NCBI GenBank assembly: GCA_021802375.1
Contig: JAKAAL010000430.1
Coordinates: 1-5,026, forward strand
Direction: 5' to 3'
Length of the DNA: 5,026 bases
Source: Bacillota bacterium
Lineage (GTDB): Bacteria; Bacillota_E; Sulfobacillia; Sulfobacillales; Sulfobacillaceae
This document shows positions 1 through 3,510 of the stretch, piece after piece. A program made the translations under genes and the position numbers. Positions within the stretch are counted from its first letter, which is position 1; every line of letters starts with the position of its first letter. The notes below the pieces were generated by a model. It was not told the DNA's origin, ran no database searches, and was given only the letters and a program-made list of their open reading frames with translations.

Positions 1-137
1 AACTCTTAGCCCGTCGGGCCCAGATTGAGCGCGTCCAGCACCAGTTAGAAGAGACGCTAGCAAGCCTCGATGAGCCGTTGGCGGACGCCGATCGGCAACG
101 GATTTTGGAGGGAATCCGATCGGTCCAAATGCCGTGA
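1..137 (+). CDS. C-terminal end of an unknown helical protein (5' partial)
   Basis: An open frame enters from the left edge, with its first full codon at base 3, and ends at TGA 135-137. The visible 44 residues begin LLARRAQIERVQHQLEETL and finish SVQMP. They are rich in Arg, Gln, Glu and Leu and read as an amphipathic or coiled-coil helix, then a turn (SLDEP) and a second helix. No catalytic motif is visible, and so short a tail does not allow a family assignment. The other two forward frames have stops within the first 30 bases, which supports this frame. A hairpin at 175-196 lies downstream and may end its transcript. The start and most of the gene are outside the window. Confidence 0.6.
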   Translation, partial: LLARRAQIERVQHQLEETLASLDEPLADADRQRILEGIRSVQMP

Positions 138-174
138 AGGTGTAAATGTCGTTGCGACCATCATTCCATGCATC

Positions 175-201
175 ACTCCCGGACTCTGCCGGGAGTTTCT
201 C
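175..201 (+). terminator. Candidate weak intrinsic terminator / leader hairpin
   Basis: ACTCCCGG (175-182) pairs perfectly with CCGGGAGT (189-196) around a six-base loop, and TTTCTC follows. The stem is good, but the U-tract is short and interrupted. It could be a weak terminator for the gene ending at 137, or a structured leader for the gene starting at 238. A GC-rich hairpin sits at almost the same distance before the gene at 1378, which favours a leader role at least as much as termination. Confidence 0.4.
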
Positions 202-228
202 ATCCTTAGAATTCATCAACGAAAGGAC

Positions 229-245
229 GGGATGGCCATGCGAAC
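229..245 (+). repeat. 17-base start-site repeat, copy 1
   Basis: GGGATGGCCATGCGAAC occurs here and again, exactly, at 1369-1385. In both places it covers the last bases of the Shine-Dalgarno region, two in-frame ATG codons six bases apart, and the first codons of a small gene, so both frames could begin M-A-M-R-T. Here the core AAAGGA (222-227) ends 4 bases before ATG 232 and 10 bases before ATG 238. The second ATG therefore fits the spacing used by the other genes in the window better. Confidence 0.75.
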
Positions 246-507
246 CTATCAGCCTTTACCGCAACCGCGCTACTATCGCGAGCGTGTGGGCGAATTTCTG
301 ATTGTGACGGGGCTCTGGCGCGAAGACGGGCGGATCACCCGCTATGACGGAGCGGCATCGTTATCGTTTGGGAAGGTGCCGCAAGTCATCGGCTGGGAGT
401 TTTCGCGCGACTATTTGCGCGGCCGTTGCCGCCGGGTGGCGGCAGAGATGGTCCCGCCGGAATGGCACCGATCATTGGATCGCTACATCGACGAAAGGGG
501 CGTGTGA
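238..507 (+). CDS. Small unknown protein, 89 aa
   Basis: I do not recognise this family. The product begins MRTYQPLPQPRYYRERVGEF and has a central stretch (about 19-55: EFLIVTGLWREDGRITRYDG, then SLSFGKVPQVIGWEF) that looks like several beta strands. A basic helical end follows (about 56-85, with RDYLRGRCRRVAAEM and WHRSLDRYIDERG). There is no signal peptide or membrane segment. The start at ATG 238 is preferred because AAAGGA at 222-227 is correctly spaced for it. ATG 232 would add only Met-Ala and sits too near the ribosome site. The frame is open back to base 70, but nothing upstream has a ribosome site. The TGA at 505-507 is one base before the next ATG, so the two genes are almost certainly co-translated. 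Confidence 0.75.
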   Translation: MRTYQPLPQPRYYRERVGEFLIVTGLWREDGRITRYDGAASLSFGKVPQVIGWEFSRDYLRGRCRRVAAEMVPPEWHRSLDRYIDERGV

Positions 508-508
508 T

Positions 509-817
509 ATGCAAGTCGTCATTGCAAATCCGGGCGAAGCCCCGGTGATTACCGAGATTGCTGATGGCCTTGAGTCCAAGCAAGCCGTGGCCGGGGGATG
601 GATCGAACTGTGGGCCGTGGATGGCGCGGCGCATTTCATTTGCAACGAAGAGGGGCGAATCAACGGGATGCCGTTTAACCGCTTGGTCACACTGCGCAAT
701 GGGAAGGTCTGGGATATCTACGGCCCGATTCTGATTATCGGTGGGGATGACGACGAAGGGACGTTCGAGTCGTTGCCTGATGAGGAAGCGGTCTACTGGC
801 AACGCCAGTTGGCTTAA
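509..817 (+). CDS. DUF3846 domain-containing protein
   Basis: This 102-residue protein matches what I know of the DUF3846 family along its full length. It has a short N-terminal strand ending in a Pro-Gly turn (VVIANPGEAP, 3-12), then an AGGWIEL segment (28-34). The hallmark CNEEGRINGMPFNR (45-58) follows, then a hydrophobic YGPILIIGG (71-79) and an acidic end with a SLPDEEAVYW helix (88-97). The function of the family is not known. Members are small soluble proteins frequently carried by plasmids, conjugative elements and phages. The start at ATG 509 has AAAGGGG at 494-500 with an 8-base gap, and it follows the previous stop by a single base. An in-frame opening back to 344 has no ribosome site and overlaps the upstream gene, so it is not used. 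Confidence 0.85.
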   Translation: MQVVIANPGEAPVITEIADGLESKQAVAGGWIELWAVDGAAHFICNEEGRINGMPFNRLVTLRNGKVWDIYGPILIIGGDDDEGTFESLPDEEAVYWQRQLA

Positions 818-926
818 TCCGGGTCTATCGCGGGGACGGGACCCTGAAGGCCGCTTTCCTTTTTCGCCCCGTCCGGCGTATACTCAGAGAAAGGAGTAGG
901 GCATATTCATGAAAGAAGGTGCGGCG
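818..926 (+). other. Intergenic leader with alternative GC-rich stems
   Basis: No gene is visible here. GGACGGG (834-840) can pair with CCCGTCC (868-874), and GGGTC (821-825) can pair with GACCC (840-844). The two stems share base 840 and compete. A pyrimidine run (855-864) lies inside the larger loop, so this is not a clean intrinsic terminator. TATACT at 879-884 resembles a -10 box but has no convincing -35 partner upstream. Two ribosome sites follow: AGAAAGGAG (888-896), 12 bases before ATG 909, and GAAAGAAGGTG (911-921), close to ATG 927. Confidence 0.35.
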
Positions 927-1256
927 ATGTCTGAGAATGATTCCGCGACGTCTTCAACCCTCCCCGGTGGCGACATTCCCGCCTCGTGGGGTTTTCATCT
1001 GCTCCAAGAGCTCCGCCGCCTCGAAGATCGGCTGGAGAATAAAATCGACGCGACGAACTCGCGCATTGACGCGTTAGAGACCAAGATGGACACGAAGCTG
1101 GACGCAACCCACACACGCATTGATGCGTTAGAGACCAAGATGGACACGAAGTTCGATGCCTTCCGGCGCGAGATGAATACCAAACTGGACGGTCTGCGCT
1201 ATTGGAGTGGGGTCAGCATCATCACGGTCATTGCAGCGACCATTACCCTACCCTGA
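927..1256 (+). CDS. Coiled-coil protein with C-terminal membrane anchor
   Basis: The 109-residue product has three parts. The first is a polar Ser/Thr-rich N-terminus (1-20). The second is a long charged coiled coil (about 24-90) dominated by ID-LETKMDTKLDA-type heptads. The last is a hydrophobic C-terminal segment, WSGVSIITVIAATITLP (93-109), that ends the protein and could anchor it in the membrane. Residues 41-58 and 59-76 are a tandem duplication of 18 residues. The arrangement resembles XhlA-type phage membrane proteins and other tail-anchored coiled-coil proteins, but this is similarity of architecture, not a family match. ATG 927 is chosen because GAAAGAAGGTG at 911-921 is at the usual distance. 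ATG 909 would add six residues (MKEGAA), and its ribosome site at 888-896 is rather far away. The true start could be either. Confidence 0.75.
   Translation: MSENDSATSSTLPGGDIPASWGFHLLQELRRLEDRLENKIDATNSRIDALETKMDTKLDATHTRIDALETKMDTKFDAFRREMNTKLDGLRYWSGVSIITVIAATITLP
1047..1154 (+). repeat. Tandem 54-base duplication inside the coiled-coil gene
   Basis: Two 54-base units lie head to tail at 1047-1100 and 1101-1154 and keep the reading frame. They differ at 8 of 54 positions by hand comparison and share an uninterrupted identical run of 27 bases. They encode DATNSRIDALETKMDTKL and DATHTRIDALETKMDTKF. Five of the differences are clustered at the start of the unit, which leaves the LETKMDTK core unchanged at the DNA level. 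Confidence 0.9.
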
Positions 1257-1313
1257 TCGTACGGTGGTTCTCCCCCGTTCGCTTTCTATACACATACCTA
1301 TCCGCTCTTTGAG

Positions 1314-1336
1314 TGGCGCGGCTTCTGGCCGCGCTA
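1314..1336 (+). promoter_or_regulatory. Strong GC-rich hairpin in the leader of the 1378 gene
   Basis: GCGCGGC (1316-1322) pairs perfectly with GCCGCGC (1328-1334) around the loop TTCTG. It can be extended by a G-U and a T-A pair (1314-1315 with 1335-1336). No T-run follows, so it is not a standard intrinsic terminator. It lies 33 bases upstream of the second copy of the 17-base start-site repeat. The hairpin at 175-196 is the same distance upstream of copy 1. It may affect mRNA stability or translation, but no ligand or partner can be deduced. Confidence 0.5.
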
Positions 1337-1364
1337 AGTTGGGCCTCATCTTGTTAAGATCTCC

Positions 1365-1371
1365 AGGAGGG
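1365..1371 (+). promoter_or_regulatory. Ribosome binding site that decides the start at 1378
   Basis: AGGAGGG runs directly into the first ATG (1372), leaving no spacer, but is 6 bases from the second ATG (1378). Only the second is at a workable distance, so translation should begin at 1378 even though the first ATG is in frame. Confidence 0.7.
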
Positions 1372-1385
1372 ATGGCCATGCGAAC
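1369..1385 (+). repeat. 17-base start-site repeat, copy 2
   Basis: This copy is identical to the sequence at 229-245 and likewise carries the end of the ribosome site, two in-frame ATGs and the first codons. Upstream of it the two leaders also share CTCATC (at 199 and 1347), though not in exact register. The proteins that follow show no similarity beyond Met-Arg-Thr. Confidence 0.75.
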
Positions 1386-1629
1386 GTGGTTGCGTCAACG
1401 TGCGGAGCGCCGCCAGCTGATTGCCCGAGCGTGGGATGCCGGGTATGCCGCCGGCGTCGCGTGGCGGTACGCGGAAGACCAACCGGCGTCCCCGTCGCAA
1501 CTCCAGGGGGACGCGCTCCATCGCTGGTGGCTCGGATTCGATCTGGGACATCGGGTGTCGCTGGACGGATCAACCCTCACCATTCACCGACAATTTCGTC
1601 CGGAGCATAGCGGGAGTCAGTCGTCATAA
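1378..1629 (+). CDS. Small unknown protein, weakly RMF-like, 83 aa
   Basis: There is no confident family. The N-terminal half is a basic helix (MRTWLRQRAERRQLIARAW) that leads into DAGYAAGVAW (20-29). About 20 residues later comes RWWLGFDLGH (49-58). A helix with GY-AG followed by an aromatic W-x-G helix recalls the small ribosome modulation factor / CrpP-like fold. However, the usual CPY or NPY element between the two is not evident, so this is only a suggestion. The C-terminal 25 residues are polar (SLDGSTLTIHRQFRP...) and look unstructured or extended. The start follows from the AGGAGGG site at 1365-1371. The frame is open upstream through the end of the previous gene, but no other start there has a ribosome site. 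Confidence 0.7.
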   Translation: MRTWLRQRAERRQLIARAWDAGYAAGVAWRYAEDQPASPSQLQGDALHRWWLGFDLGHRVSLDGSTLTIHRQFRPEHSGSQSS

Positions 1630-1685
1630 ATGATGAGTTCGTGTCGATCACCGGCTCCCGGTTACATCCGGATTCATAGGGACGC

Positions 1686-1892
1686 TCAATTCTCATGGCC
1701 ACCACCACGTGGTTGTCCGTGAGCACAGCGGGTCGCTGTGGGAACGTGTGTTGGCTTGCGTTGATTGAGCCCGTTGGGGAAATCTGGATCGGCTGCACAG
1801 TTTCGGCAATACTCTTGATTTATTTTGGAAGGCAAGTCATTCCGGCCGCCAGATCTACGGAATCCGCAACAAGGGCAATCCCAATAGTACAA
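1686..1892 (-). CDS. Small zinc-ribbon protein, TTG start, opposite strand
   Basis: The 68-residue product reads (M)YYWDCPCCGFRRSGG... with a second knuckle EYCRNCA. Cys 6, 9, 29 and 32 give C-x2-C-x19-C-x2-C, a zinc-ribbon pattern. The tail is rich in Arg, His, Gly and Pro. It probably binds zinc and perhaps nucleic acid or a protein partner, but no specific function can be assigned. The start is TTG at 1892-1890, preceded on this strand by a perfect GGAGG (plus-strand 1905-1901) with an 8-base gap. An in-frame stop lies only 11 codons further upstream. This is the only gene on the minus strand. It runs toward the 1378 gene and diverges from the 1957 gene. The overlapping plus-strand frame from 1695 lacks a ribosome site and has no recognisable protein pattern. 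Confidence 0.65.
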   Translation of the reverse strand: MYYWDCPCCGFRRSGGRNDLPSKINQEYCRNCAADPDFPNGLNQRKPTHVPTATRCAHGQPRGGGHEN

Positions 1893-1956
1893 CGATGTGT
1901 CCTCCGGTTTGCTTTTGCGAGTATTTTACACCTAAACGTGATAAGGAGATATCCCC
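1893..1956. promoter_or_regulatory. Divergent intergenic region with both ribosome sites
   Basis: This 64-base gap separates a minus-strand and a plus-strand gene and must hold the promoter of at least the minus-strand one. It is more AT-rich than the surroundings. TAAAAT on the minus strand (plus 1928-1923) is a possible -10 box for the zinc-ribbon gene, without a good -35. TTACAC (1926-1931) and GTGATAA (1938-1944) form an inverted repeat with one bulged A that could be an operator. The minus-strand GGAGG (1905-1901) and the plus-strand AAGGAG (1943-1948) are clear. Confidence 0.4.
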
Positions 1957-2172
1957 ATGACAGATAACAATCTAACGATTGCCGAGGGCCTTGCGCTGAT
2001 GGCCGAAGGATTGAACCACTTAGAAAGCGCTCTAGATGATGCGTCACGACGCCTTATTGCAGGCCGCATTCGCCGGGTGCTGCAGAGTCTCGCGGATATC
2101 GTGAACGAACCGGATGCGATAACTTGGTTTCACGACCCGCAATGGGTCTCCTTGTACGCCGACATGGGTTAG
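1957..2172 (+). CDS. Small helical protein of unknown function, 71 aa
   Basis: The product begins MTDNNLTIAEGLALMAEGLN and appears to be mostly alpha-helical through residue 50 (LESALDDASRRLIAGRIRRVLQSLADIV). A short end with aromatic residues follows (ITWFHDPQWVSLYADMG). It is acidic at the N-terminus with a basic patch RRLIAGRIRR (31-40). No membrane segment, cysteine pair or catalytic motif is visible, and I do not recognise the family. AAGGAG at 1943-1948 is 8 bases before the ATG, an unambiguous start. The next gene begins 23 bases after the stop on the same strand, so the two are likely co-transcribed. Confidence 0.75.
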   Translation: MTDNNLTIAEGLALMAEGLNHLESALDDASRRLIAGRIRRVLQSLADIVNEPDAITWFHDPQWVSLYADMG

Positions 2173-2195
2173 CACCAAAAGGAGGGTGGGCACCC

Positions 2196-2363
2196 ATGGA
2201 CATCGCGTGGGCGTTTCGATGTGACGCGTGTGGGTATCAGTGCCGGTTGCGACGAGCGATGGAAGACCCGACCACGTCGACCGGCGCCTGTCCGTGTTGC
2301 GGGGAGATGCAGTGGCACATCTACGCCAAAGATGATCAGGGACAGGTGCACGTGATTGCCTAA
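2196..2363 (+). CDS. Zinc-ribbon protein, 55 aa
   Basis: This is a compact protein, MDIAWAFRCDACGYQCRLRR... to ...ACPCCGEMQWHIY..., ending VHVIA. Cys 9, 12, 32 and 35 form C-x2-C-x19-C-x2-C, the pattern of a zinc ribbon. Cys 16 and Cys 34 are extra. Between the knuckles is a short basic stretch and a disordered Thr/Ser loop. After the second knuckle come strands typical of a ribbon closing on itself (MQWHIYAKDDQGQVHVI). Such one-domain ribbons in mobile elements are often transcription-related or adaptor proteins, but no exact role can be named. AAAAGGAGGG at 2177-2186 gives the start at ATG 2196. The frame is open back to 2124 inside the preceding gene, and that part is not expected to be translated. 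Confidence 0.8.
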   Translation: MDIAWAFRCDACGYQCRLRRAMEDPTTSTGACPCCGEMQWHIYAKDDQGQVHVIA

Positions 2364-2386
2364 ACCACGAGGGCGTCATCCGATTA

Positions 2387-2433
2387 GCGCACCCCGGTTT
2401 CACGCCCGTCTCCTGCGGGGTGGCGGGCTTTTT
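2387..2433 (+). terminator. Intrinsic terminator with a competing upstream stem
   Basis: GCCCG (2404-2408) pairs with CGGGC (2424-2428). The helix continues inward through a T-G wobble, C-G, one T-T mismatch and two more C-G pairs, and TTTTT follows at 2429-2433. This is a good rho-independent terminator for the genes at 1957 and 2196. A rival perfect stem, CACCCCG (2390-2396) with CGGGGTG (2416-2422), would occupy the inner right arm and block the terminator helix. The element could therefore act as an attenuator before the gene at 2465, although that remains a structural inference. Confidence 0.7.
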
Positions 2434-2464
2434 GCCTGGTACTTTTCTTACAAGGAGGGATTGT

Positions 2465-2659
2465 ATGAGTCCCAGTCATCCGTTATTGCCCATTACCCAA
2501 AAAGGGCTGACGCGGCGCCAAACGGCCGATCTGTTAAACGGTCTGGCGGCCCTGGTGGAGAGTTACCCCGCTGACGGGATTGTGTTGACGGTTAACATAG
2601 AAGTCGCCGCCACGGGTTCGACGCCGAAGACACCGAAGAAGGCGGCTCGGAAGTCCTAA
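2465..2659 (+). CDS. Small unknown protein with basic tail, 64 aa
   Basis: The product begins MSPSHPLLPITQKGLTRRQT. A helix (about 15-34, LTRRQTADLLNGLAALVESY) is followed by a strand (GIVLTVNIEVAA, 38-49). The last 15 residues form a Lys/Pro/Thr-rich tail, TPKTPKKAARKS, that could contact nucleic acid. No known family is recognised. ATG 2465 has AAGGAGGG at 2452-2459 and no rival start. The gene lies 32 bases after a terminator, so it needs either its own promoter, which I cannot identify clearly, or read-through. Confidence 0.7.
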   Translation: MSPSHPLLPITQKGLTRRQTADLLNGLAALVESYPADGIVLTVNIEVAATGSTPKTPKKAARKS

Positions 2660-2697
2660 CACCTTGTGTTGCACACCAAAACGGGAGGGATCCGGCG

Positions 2698-2958
2698 ATG
2701 CATCAGCACCAACACACCCGCAGACACCATCGCTCCACCCAACGCCTCTGGCGCCGCCGTCGGTGGCGCACGCTCTCGGCGTGCTTTTGGGTCGAGCTCC
2801 GCCCGCAAGATGTCGATACCCATGCCCCAAAACGGTTATACGGCAAGAAAGAAAAATATCGCCGGCGCGTCGAAGAACGGCGGTTCCGCCAACGGGTCCG
2901 TCGGGCCCTTCACCATGACGAGCCGATGCCGCGTTACCGCCACGACTGGGCGGACTGA
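2698..2958 (+). CDS. Arginine-rich basic protein, 86 aa
   Basis: The product contains 22 Arg, 4 Lys and 9 His in 86 residues. It opens MHQHQHTRRHHR and runs through LWRRRRWR (17-24). A short hydrophobic strand follows (TLSACFWVEL, 25-34), then a long basic helix, KKEKYRRRVEERRFRQRVRR (50-69), and an end HDEPMPRYRHDWAD. Such a charge pattern suggests binding to DNA, RNA or an acidic partner, but no family is recognised. GGGAGGG at 2683-2689 precedes ATG 2698 at the proper distance. Two longer overlapping frames (from 2664 and 2666) have no ribosome site and less regular third-position G+C. It follows the 2465 gene by 38 bases and is probably in the same transcript, which ends at the terminator at 2998. 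Confidence 0.65.
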   Translation: MHQHQHTRRHHRSTQRLWRRRRWRTLSACFWVELRPQDVDTHAPKRLYGKKEKYRRRVEERRFRQRVRRALHHDEPMPRYRHDWAD

Positions 2959-2997
2959 TTTGGCCTTCCTTTGATTGATTCGAGTACCAACACCCCT

Positions 2998-3026
2998 GAC
3001 CCCTTCACGGATTGGGGGTCTTTTTT
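2998..3026 (+). terminator. Strong intrinsic terminator
   Basis: GACCCC (2998-3003) pairs perfectly with GGGGTC (3015-3020) around an 11-base loop and is followed at once by TTTTTT (3021-3026). This is the clearest terminator in the window. It closes the transcript of the small genes at 2465 and 2698, so the following protease/methyltransferase unit should have its own promoter or depend on antitermination. Confidence 0.85.
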
Positions 3027-3031
3027 GTTCT

Positions 3032-3061
3032 CCAGCGTCCCGCTGGCGACAGGTTAGCGGG
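3032..3061 (+). promoter_or_regulatory. Two mutually exclusive leader hairpins before the M50-like gene
   Basis: CCAGCG (3032-3037) pairs perfectly with CGCTGG (3041-3046) around TCC. Alternatively CCCGCT (3039-3044) pairs perfectly with AGCGGG (3056-3061). Both need bases 3041-3044, so only one can form at a time. The ribosome site GAAGGAGAG (3081-3089) lies 19 bases beyond the second stem. This could be a switchable leader or chance GC-rich pairing. No -10/-35 pair is evident between the terminator and the gene. Confidence 0.35.
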
Positions 3062-3096
3062 TCTTGAACAGGCGACAAACGAAGGAGAGAAAATCG

Positions 3097-3510
3097 ATGT
3101 TCGTTTTGATGGGAGTCGCGATTGTCTTGGTGATCGCCCACGAGGCGGCCCATGTCCTCACAACTCTTGCCTGTGGTGGCCGGTTTGAGGGTGTCGTGGT
3201 CAAACATATCGTCGCGGTGGGGGTCCGAATTCGGGTAGATGGGCTGAGCGCGCGTCAGGTGGCTTGGACGCTCTGGGCGGCGCCGGTGGCCGAGAGTCTG
3301 GTCTTACTGCTCGCGTTCGCGGGGTGGCCCGCTCTGTGGCTCTGGTGGGCGCTCTTAGGCAGTGCACAGTGGACGCTGAACCTCCTGCCGTGGCCGTGGT
3401 TTTCCAATGATGGCCGCAAGCTCTGGGTGTTGGCCCATCCAGGCCGGCAGGGGTTGGGCGAATCATCTCTCACCGAAAGGAGTGTACTCCATGCTCATTC
3501 CCATCTCTGA
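3097..3510 (+). CDS. Minimal M50-like (site-2-type) membrane metalloprotease
   Basis: This 137-residue membrane protein has three M50 signatures in the family order. HEAAH (15-19) lies inside the first hydrophobic helix and supplies two zinc-binding His and the catalytic Glu. AAPVAES (61-67) stands where the family has its AGPxxN motif. NLLPWPWFSNDGRKLW (95-110) corresponds to NLLPxPxxDG, with Asp 105 as the likely third zinc ligand. Hydrophobic segments cover about 2-24, 53-78 and 79-100, and ten tryptophans cluster in the last two. Family members cut substrates within the membrane and are usually well over 200 residues, so this is a core-only form. It lacks a PDZ or CBS domain. ATG 3097 follows GAAGGAGAG (3081-3089). 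The last 20 bases overlap the methyltransferase gene, so the two are translationally coupled. Its substrate is unknown, and an inactive relative cannot be excluded. Confidence 0.7.
   Translation: MFVLMGVAIVLVIAHEAAHVLTTLACGGRFEGVVVKHIVAVGVRIRVDGLSARQVAWTLWAAPVAESLVLLLAFAGWPALWLWWALLGSAQWTLNLLPWPWFSNDGRKLWVLAHPGRQGLGESSLTERSVLHAHSHL
3475..3484 (+). promoter_or_regulatory. Ribosome binding site inside the M50-like gene
   Basis: GAAAGGAGTG lies within the last codons of the upstream gene, with its AGGAG core 8 bases before ATG 3491. It fixes the methyltransferase start there, although the frame is open back to 3407. Confidence 0.8.

Noticed and set aside
386..802. Minus-strand open frame of 138 residues
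   Set aside because: It is opposite the DUF3846 gene and the gene before it. It has no independent protein pattern.
834..874. Hairpin considered as an intrinsic terminator after the DUF3846 gene
   Set aside because: The seven-pair stem has a 27-base loop and no T-run after it. The T-run lies inside the loop, so termination cannot be claimed.
879..884. TATACT considered as the -10 box of a promoter for the coiled-coil gene
   Set aside because: No acceptable -35 sequence is found 16-18 bases upstream. It is mentioned only as part of the intergenic region.
1695..1967. Plus-strand open frame of 90 residues (MATTTWLSVST...)
   Set aside because: There is no ribosome site before ATG 1695, and it overlaps both the well-supported start at 1957 and the minus-strand zinc-ribbon gene. 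The composition is not that of a recognisable protein.
2044..2403. Minus-strand open frame of 119 residues
   Set aside because: It lies opposite two plus-strand genes with good ribosome sites, and its sequence shows no family pattern. It covers the terminator region as well.
2534..2830. Minus-strand open frame of 98 residues
   Set aside because: It spans two plus-strand genes and the gap between them, is Gly/Arg-rich without motifs, and is explained by the GC bias of the opposite strand.
2664..2974. Alternative plus-strand frames overlapping the arginine-rich gene
   Set aside because: Neither has a ribosome site at its start. The frame from 2698 has GGGAGGG at the right distance and strong third-position G+C.
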